From Pasteurella sp049670895 (GTDB lineage: Bacteria; Pseudomonadota; Gammaproteobacteria; Enterobacterales; Pasteurellaceae), in NCBI RefSeq assembly GCF_049670895.1, contig NZ_CP187170.1: a stretch of 64,000 nucleotides of DNA; one strand, given 5' to 3'. Positions within the stretch are counted from its first letter, which is position 1, and each line of letters opens with the position of its first letter. The position numbers were made by a program, and so were the translations under genes. Below are positions 60,833 to 64,000 of the stretch, piece by piece. The notes beneath the pieces are model-generated. The model made no database searches. It saw only the letters and a list, made by a program, of their open reading frames with translations, and was not told the origin of the DNA.

Positions 60833-61669
60833 TTAGGCTAAAATACCTGTCCATGCCCCTAAAATACCGATGGCAAAGAAACCAATAATAATCCACAAGG
60901 CATTCACACGGTTACGTAATAGCCACATACACGCAAATGTCAGTAATAATGGCAATAACCCTGGCATGAGACTATCTAAAATGCTTTGAATGGTTTCAAC
61001 TCTTGTTGTGCCATCTTGCATTTGAATAGTTGCCACCACATATGGCACGTTGATGCTCGTCCATTTCTGAACTAAAGCCCCCATAATAAACAAACCAAGA
61101 ATAGATGCCCCTTCTGTGAGTTTTTGCAGTAAACCACCGCTCATATCACCAACCACATCTAAGCCTTTTTTGTAACCATAAGTTACACCAAAATAACGGG
61201 TAGCTAAACGAACAAGGTTAAACAGGACAAAAAAGAGAATTGGACCTAAAATATTACCATTGATCGCTAATCCTGCCCCTAATGCCGCAAAAACTGGACG
61301 TGCTGTTCCCCAATAAATCGGGTCACCTACCCCAGCTAAAGGTCCCATTAAACCAACTTTGATCCCGTTGATTGCGGCATCATCAATTTCTTTACCATTT
61401 GCACGCTCTTCTTCCATTGCAATGGTCACCCCTAATACTGGTGCTGCCACAAAAGGTTGCGTATTAAAGAATTCTAAATGACGTTTAATCGCATCTTTAC
61501 GTTCTTGTGAGTTTGGATCAGGATATAAACGCTTGATAACTGGCACCATTGAATAGGCAAATCCAAGCGCTTGCATACGCTCAAAGTTCCAAGACCCTTG
61601 GAAAAGATTAGAACGACGTACTACGGCATTTAAATCGCTTTGTGTGACTTTTTTCATTTCAGTTGTCAT
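60833..61669 (-). CDS. manZ: Mannose-family PTS enzyme IID
   Basis: Membrane subunit of the mannose/glucose/glucosamine PTS. 278 residues: ATEMKKVTQSDLNAVVRRSNLFQGSWNFERMQALGFAYSM region at the start, PVLGVTIAMEEERANG and GLMGPLAGVGDPIYWGT, then C-terminal membrane segments. Third gene of manXYZ; starts 14 bases after manY. Confidence 0.96.
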   Translation of the reverse strand: MTTEMKKVTQSDLNAVVRRSNLFQGSWNFERMQALGFAYSMVPVIKRLYPDPNSQERKDAIKRHLEFFNTQPFVAAPVLGVTIAMEEERANGKEIDDAAINGIKVGLMGPLAGVGDPIYWGTARPVFAALGAGLAINGNILGPILFFVLFNLVRLATRYFGVTYGYKKGLDVVGDMSGGLLQKLTEGASILGLFIMGALVQKWTSINVPYVVATIQMQDGTTRVETIQSILDSLMPGLLPLLLTFACMWLLRNRVNALWIIIGFFAIGILGAWTGILA

Positions 61670-61683
61670 TGTTGTAATTCCTA

Positions 61684-62487
61684 TTAATCCAATCTGTTAT
61701 CAAGATCATTATTGCCATTGCTCACCACTTGCACCACTTGCTTACTTTGGTTGTATTTTGGGTGAAGTTGAATATAAAGGACAGCCATAATTGCCCCTAA
61801 CACACCTAATGCCACTAAGTTAAACTCAGTGAAGGCGGCAATCACAAAACCCGCATAGAAAAATGGCATTAAATGACCTGCTCGCATCATGTTGATCACC
61901 ATCGCATAACCGACCACGGCAATAAAGCCACCTGCGATTTTAAGACCTGTTGTCACCACATCAGGGATAGCGTTTAACAGTTGCTGAACGGTATCTGTCC
62001 CCGCTGTCATCGCCACGATTAAGGCTGGAATCGCAATACGCATAGCTTGTAATAATAACGCTGAGCGGTGAATCCAATCTAATTTGTTTAAATCCCCTGT
62101 TTCAATCACTTTATCTGCTGCGTGTTGGAAACCTACGGTGATCGCACGCACAACATATGTTAAAACTTGACCTGCTGCGGCAAGTGGAATTGCAATGGCG
62201 ATACCCGTTGAAATATCTTGTCCACCGACAATCACAAGAATGGTAGATACCACAGAAGCCAATGCGGCATCAGGTGCTAAGGCGGCACCGATATTCATCC
62301 AGCCTAAGGCTAATAATTCAAGTGTCCCACCAACGATAATCCCCGTTTTAATATCCCCTAAGACAAGACCAATTAAGGTACAAGCAATTAAAGGACGATG
62401 GGTTTGCCACTCATCAAGAATTGATCCCATACCTGAAATGCAGGCAACAAGGAACACTAGCACAATTTGTAAAGTTGAAATTTCCAT
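61684..62487 (-). CDS. manY: Mannose-family PTS enzyme IIC
   Basis: 267-residue translocation channel with about eight membrane segments. LIGLVLGDIKTGIIVGGTLELLALGWMNIGAALAPD holds the family motif for sugar binding. Works with IID (manZ) and is energised by IIAB (manX). Also the kind of protein that some class IIa bacteriocins and phages use for entry in other species. Confidence 0.96.
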   Translation of the reverse strand: MEISTLQIVLVFLVACISGMGSILDEWQTHRPLIACTLIGLVLGDIKTGIIVGGTLELLALGWMNIGAALAPDAALASVVSTILVIVGGQDISTGIAIAIPLAAAGQVLTYVVRAITVGFQHAADKVIETGDLNKLDWIHRSALLLQAMRIAIPALIVAMTAGTDTVQQLLNAIPDVVTTGLKIAGGFIAVVGYAMVINMMRAGHLMPFFYAGFVIAAFTEFNLVALGVLGAIMAVLYIQLHPKYNQSKQVVQVVSNGNNDLDNRLD

Positions 62488-62509
62488 GTTATTTCCTTTG
62501 GTTAATGTC

Positions 62510-63487
62510 TTAAATCAAATTATTTTTCTTTAAAAGATCCATCATATATTGACGGCTATCATTAGAAACTTTACGCACATCAAGCTCAATATCCATCGCA
62601 TGAATAGCTTTAAATGCCTCAATATCTTTCTCATCAACAGATACCGCACTTGTAATCATTTTCTTACCATCACGATATGCCATGCCCCCAATATTAATCG
62701 AAGACATATCAACACCCGCTTCAAGTAATTTCAATACATCCGTTGGATTGGTAAATAATAACATCACACGGTCATTCGCATATTCTGGGTTATTGTAAAC
62801 ACGCACCATTTTATCCACATTTACCACATGTGCCGTTACCCCTGGAGGCGCCACACTTTTCAACATGGTTGAACGCACAGAATCTTTCGCAACATCATCA
62901 TTCACCACAATAATACGGCTCACTTTGCTTTCTTTCGTCCAACGGGTTGCCACTTGACCATGGATCAAGCGATCGTCAATACGTGCCAAACCAATTGTCA
63001 TATGCCCACCTTCTGTTGCCACAACCGGTGCCGCTTGTGGGGCAGGTGCCGCAACTTGAGGAGCAGGGGCTGCTTCAGGTTCTTCTTCAGCATATTTCAA
63101 TGCACGCACACCAGTACGGCCTGTTTCAAGGGCAATTGCCACTAACTCTTGTAAACTAGGATCATCATCACGAGCCATGAATGTTTCCACCAACATAGGC
63201 ACGTTCACACCCGTTACGATGTCCATGTTAGCTTTGCCATCCGCCACACGATTTGCCGCATTAAATGGGCTACCGCCCCAAGTATCGACTAAAAACAACA
63301 CTTCATCACAATGAGCCAATGTGGTGGATAATTTTTCTTGGTATTTCGTCATAATGGTTTCAGCATTTTCACCTGAAACAAACTCAATGGTGGCGACATT
63401 TTCTTGCTCGCCAATCAACATTTCCGTTGTTTTCAGTAATTGCTCTGCTGCAACGCCATGAGTCGCTATAATAATAGCAATTGTCAT
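62510..63487 (-). CDS. manX: Mannose-family PTS enzyme IIAB
   Basis: Cytosolic phosphocarrier. 325 residues: IIA domain (1-130) with phosphorylated His10 (IIATHGVAAEQLL), an Ala/Pro-rich linker (about 137-160), and IIB domain with phosphohistidine in ARIDDRLIHGQVATRW near residue 175. AAGGAGTCAAACA before the ATG. First gene of manXYZ; a consensus CRP site lies 80 bases upstream. Uptake sequence at 62643. Confidence 0.97.
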   Translation of the reverse strand: MTIAIIIATHGVAAEQLLKTTEMLIGEQENVATIEFVSGENAETIMTKYQEKLSTTLAHCDEVLFLVDTWGGSPFNAANRVADGKANMDIVTGVNVPMLVETFMARDDDPSLQELVAIALETGRTGVRALKYAEEEPEAAPAPQVAAPAPQAAPVVATEGGHMTIGLARIDDRLIHGQVATRWTKESKVSRIIVVNDDVAKDSVRSTMLKSVAPPGVTAHVVNVDKMVRVYNNPEYANDRVMLLFTNPTDVLKLLEAGVDMSSINIGGMAYRDGKKMITSAVSVDEKDIEAFKAIHAMDIELDVRKVSNDSRQYMMDLLKKNNLI

Positions 63488-63566
63488 TGTTTGACTCCTT
63501 AATCACATTAAAAATCAAATAGAGTTATTTGAGGCGCGGATTATAGAGGAAATGTCAACTCAATGA

Positions 63567-63582
63567 TGTGATTTAGATCACA
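63567..63582. promoter_or_regulatory. Consensus CRP site between manX and the MFS gene
   Basis: TGTGATTTAGATCACA matches the CRP consensus TGTGA-N6-TCACA fully. It lies 80 bases before manX (minus strand) and 246 bases before the divergent MFS gene, so it most likely activates manXYZ. It is in the 340-base gap 63488-63827. Confidence 0.85.
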
Positions 63583-63740
63583 AATCGAAGCCAGTAGGCA
63601 GTAAGCGTTACATTTTTGACCATATCTCGTCTTGATCGCTCAATAAAAAAACATCATTTGCGTATTTAATATTTTGTCACATTTAATCGATTTTTCTTGA
63701 TGCAGCCGTCTTTTTATCCACTTGCAAAGCCACGAAAAAT

Positions 63741-63810
63741 GCGTAAACTACGCCCAATTTCTCCTTTGAGAAATTTCCTTTCTCCACTTTTAAACACTAC
63801 CTGCGAGTAG
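63741..63810 (+). other. Leader hairpins before the MFS gene
   Basis: Three stem-loops in a row: GCGTA/TACGC (63741-63745 with 63749-63753), AATTTCTC/GAGAAATT (63756-63763 with 63768-63775, CTTT loop) and CTAC/GTAG (63797-63800 with 63807-63810), the last 17 bases before the ATG. Possible structured 5' leader; no riboswitch class recognised. Confidence 0.35.
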
Positions 63811-63827
63811 CAAAAAGGATCAACAAT

Positions 63828-64000
63828 ATGAATGACAATGTAAATAAAGATGGCTGGAAAGCCTTATTAGGATCTGCCGTCGGCTATGCGATGGACGGAT
63901 TCGACTTACTTATTCTCGGTTTTATGCTCAGTGCCATTTCTGCCGATCTTGCCCTCACCCCCGCTCAATCGGGCTCTTTGGTGACTTGGACATTAATCGG
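63828..64000 (+). CDS. MFS transporter, 5' part only
   Basis: Runs off the window after 57 complete codons. The start has AAAAAGGATCAACAAT upstream. The first helix, GSAVGYAMDGFDLLILGFMLSAIS, with GYAMDGFD is typical of the aromatic acid/sialate permease branch of the major facilitator superfamily. Substrate unknown from this piece. Divergent from manX with a shared 340-base regulatory gap. Confidence 0.85.
   Translation, partial: MNDNVNKDGWKALLGSAVGYAMDGFDLLILGFMLSAISADLALTPAQSGSLVTWTLI

Overview
The window is a piece of a Pasteurellaceae chromosome, roughly 40% GC by eye. The strongest sign is the 9-base DNA uptake signal AAGTGCGGT/ACCGCACTT: I found 32 exact copies by eye, in genes and in intergenic dyads. 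This is the Haemophilus influenzae ('Hin') type of uptake sequence, not the Actinobacillus pleuropneumoniae type. Gene neighbourhoods also match H. influenzae relatives: ppiB/cysS, bioA-F-G-C-D, ybbN-trxB-cydDC, holC-valS, rimK/grxA. I cannot name the genus or species from sequence alone.

Layout. 0.1-6.0 kb: purA, a tri-haem quinol/cytochrome c peroxidase, and the anaerobic ribonucleotide reductase pair nrdD-nrdG with FNR-like and NrdR-like sites. 6.0-15.6 kb: a small membrane protein, yjjV, ppiB, cysS, a YidE transporter, an SbmA/YddA-type ABC protein, a lipoprotein and a phosphohexomutase. 15.8-21.2 kb: a lipoprotein alpha-carbonic anhydrase and the biotin operon bioAFGCD (no bioB here). 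21.4-27.8 kb: psd, fklB, a small lipoprotein, proB, yjjPB, folA and selD, with a 16-codon ORF just after selD. 27.9-31.7 kb: an AT-rich two-gene envelope module (membrane-embedded spermidine-synthase-like protein plus phosphoethanolamine transferase). 31.8-39.4 kb: cnoX/ybbN, trxB, cydDC, the 4.5S RNA gene ffs, tesB and a DUF455 protein. 39.4-50.0 kb: a defence and persistence segment (hipBA, a McrBC-like system whose nuclease gene is split, valS, and a HinP1I-like type II restriction-modification pair). 50.2-59.3 kb: tpx, a DIP1984 protein, holC, fumC, a secreted protein, ycfP, rimK, grxA, argA, manA and yobD. 59.4-64.0 kb: a major porin, the mannose PTS manXYZ, and the start of an MFS transporter.

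How the genes work together. Several groups serve life at changing oxygen: QPO, NrdDG, FumC, Tpx, Grx/Trx and CydDC (assembly of cytochrome bd). manXYZ, manA and yobD form a sugar uptake and entry group, with a textbook CRP site upstream of manX. valS has defence genes on both sides: the RM pair ends 20 bases before the valS start, and the McrBC-like genes follow the valS terminator. This makes the holC-valS gap a likely exchange hotspot. No tRNA, rRNA, CRISPR array, insertion sequence or prophage gene was seen.
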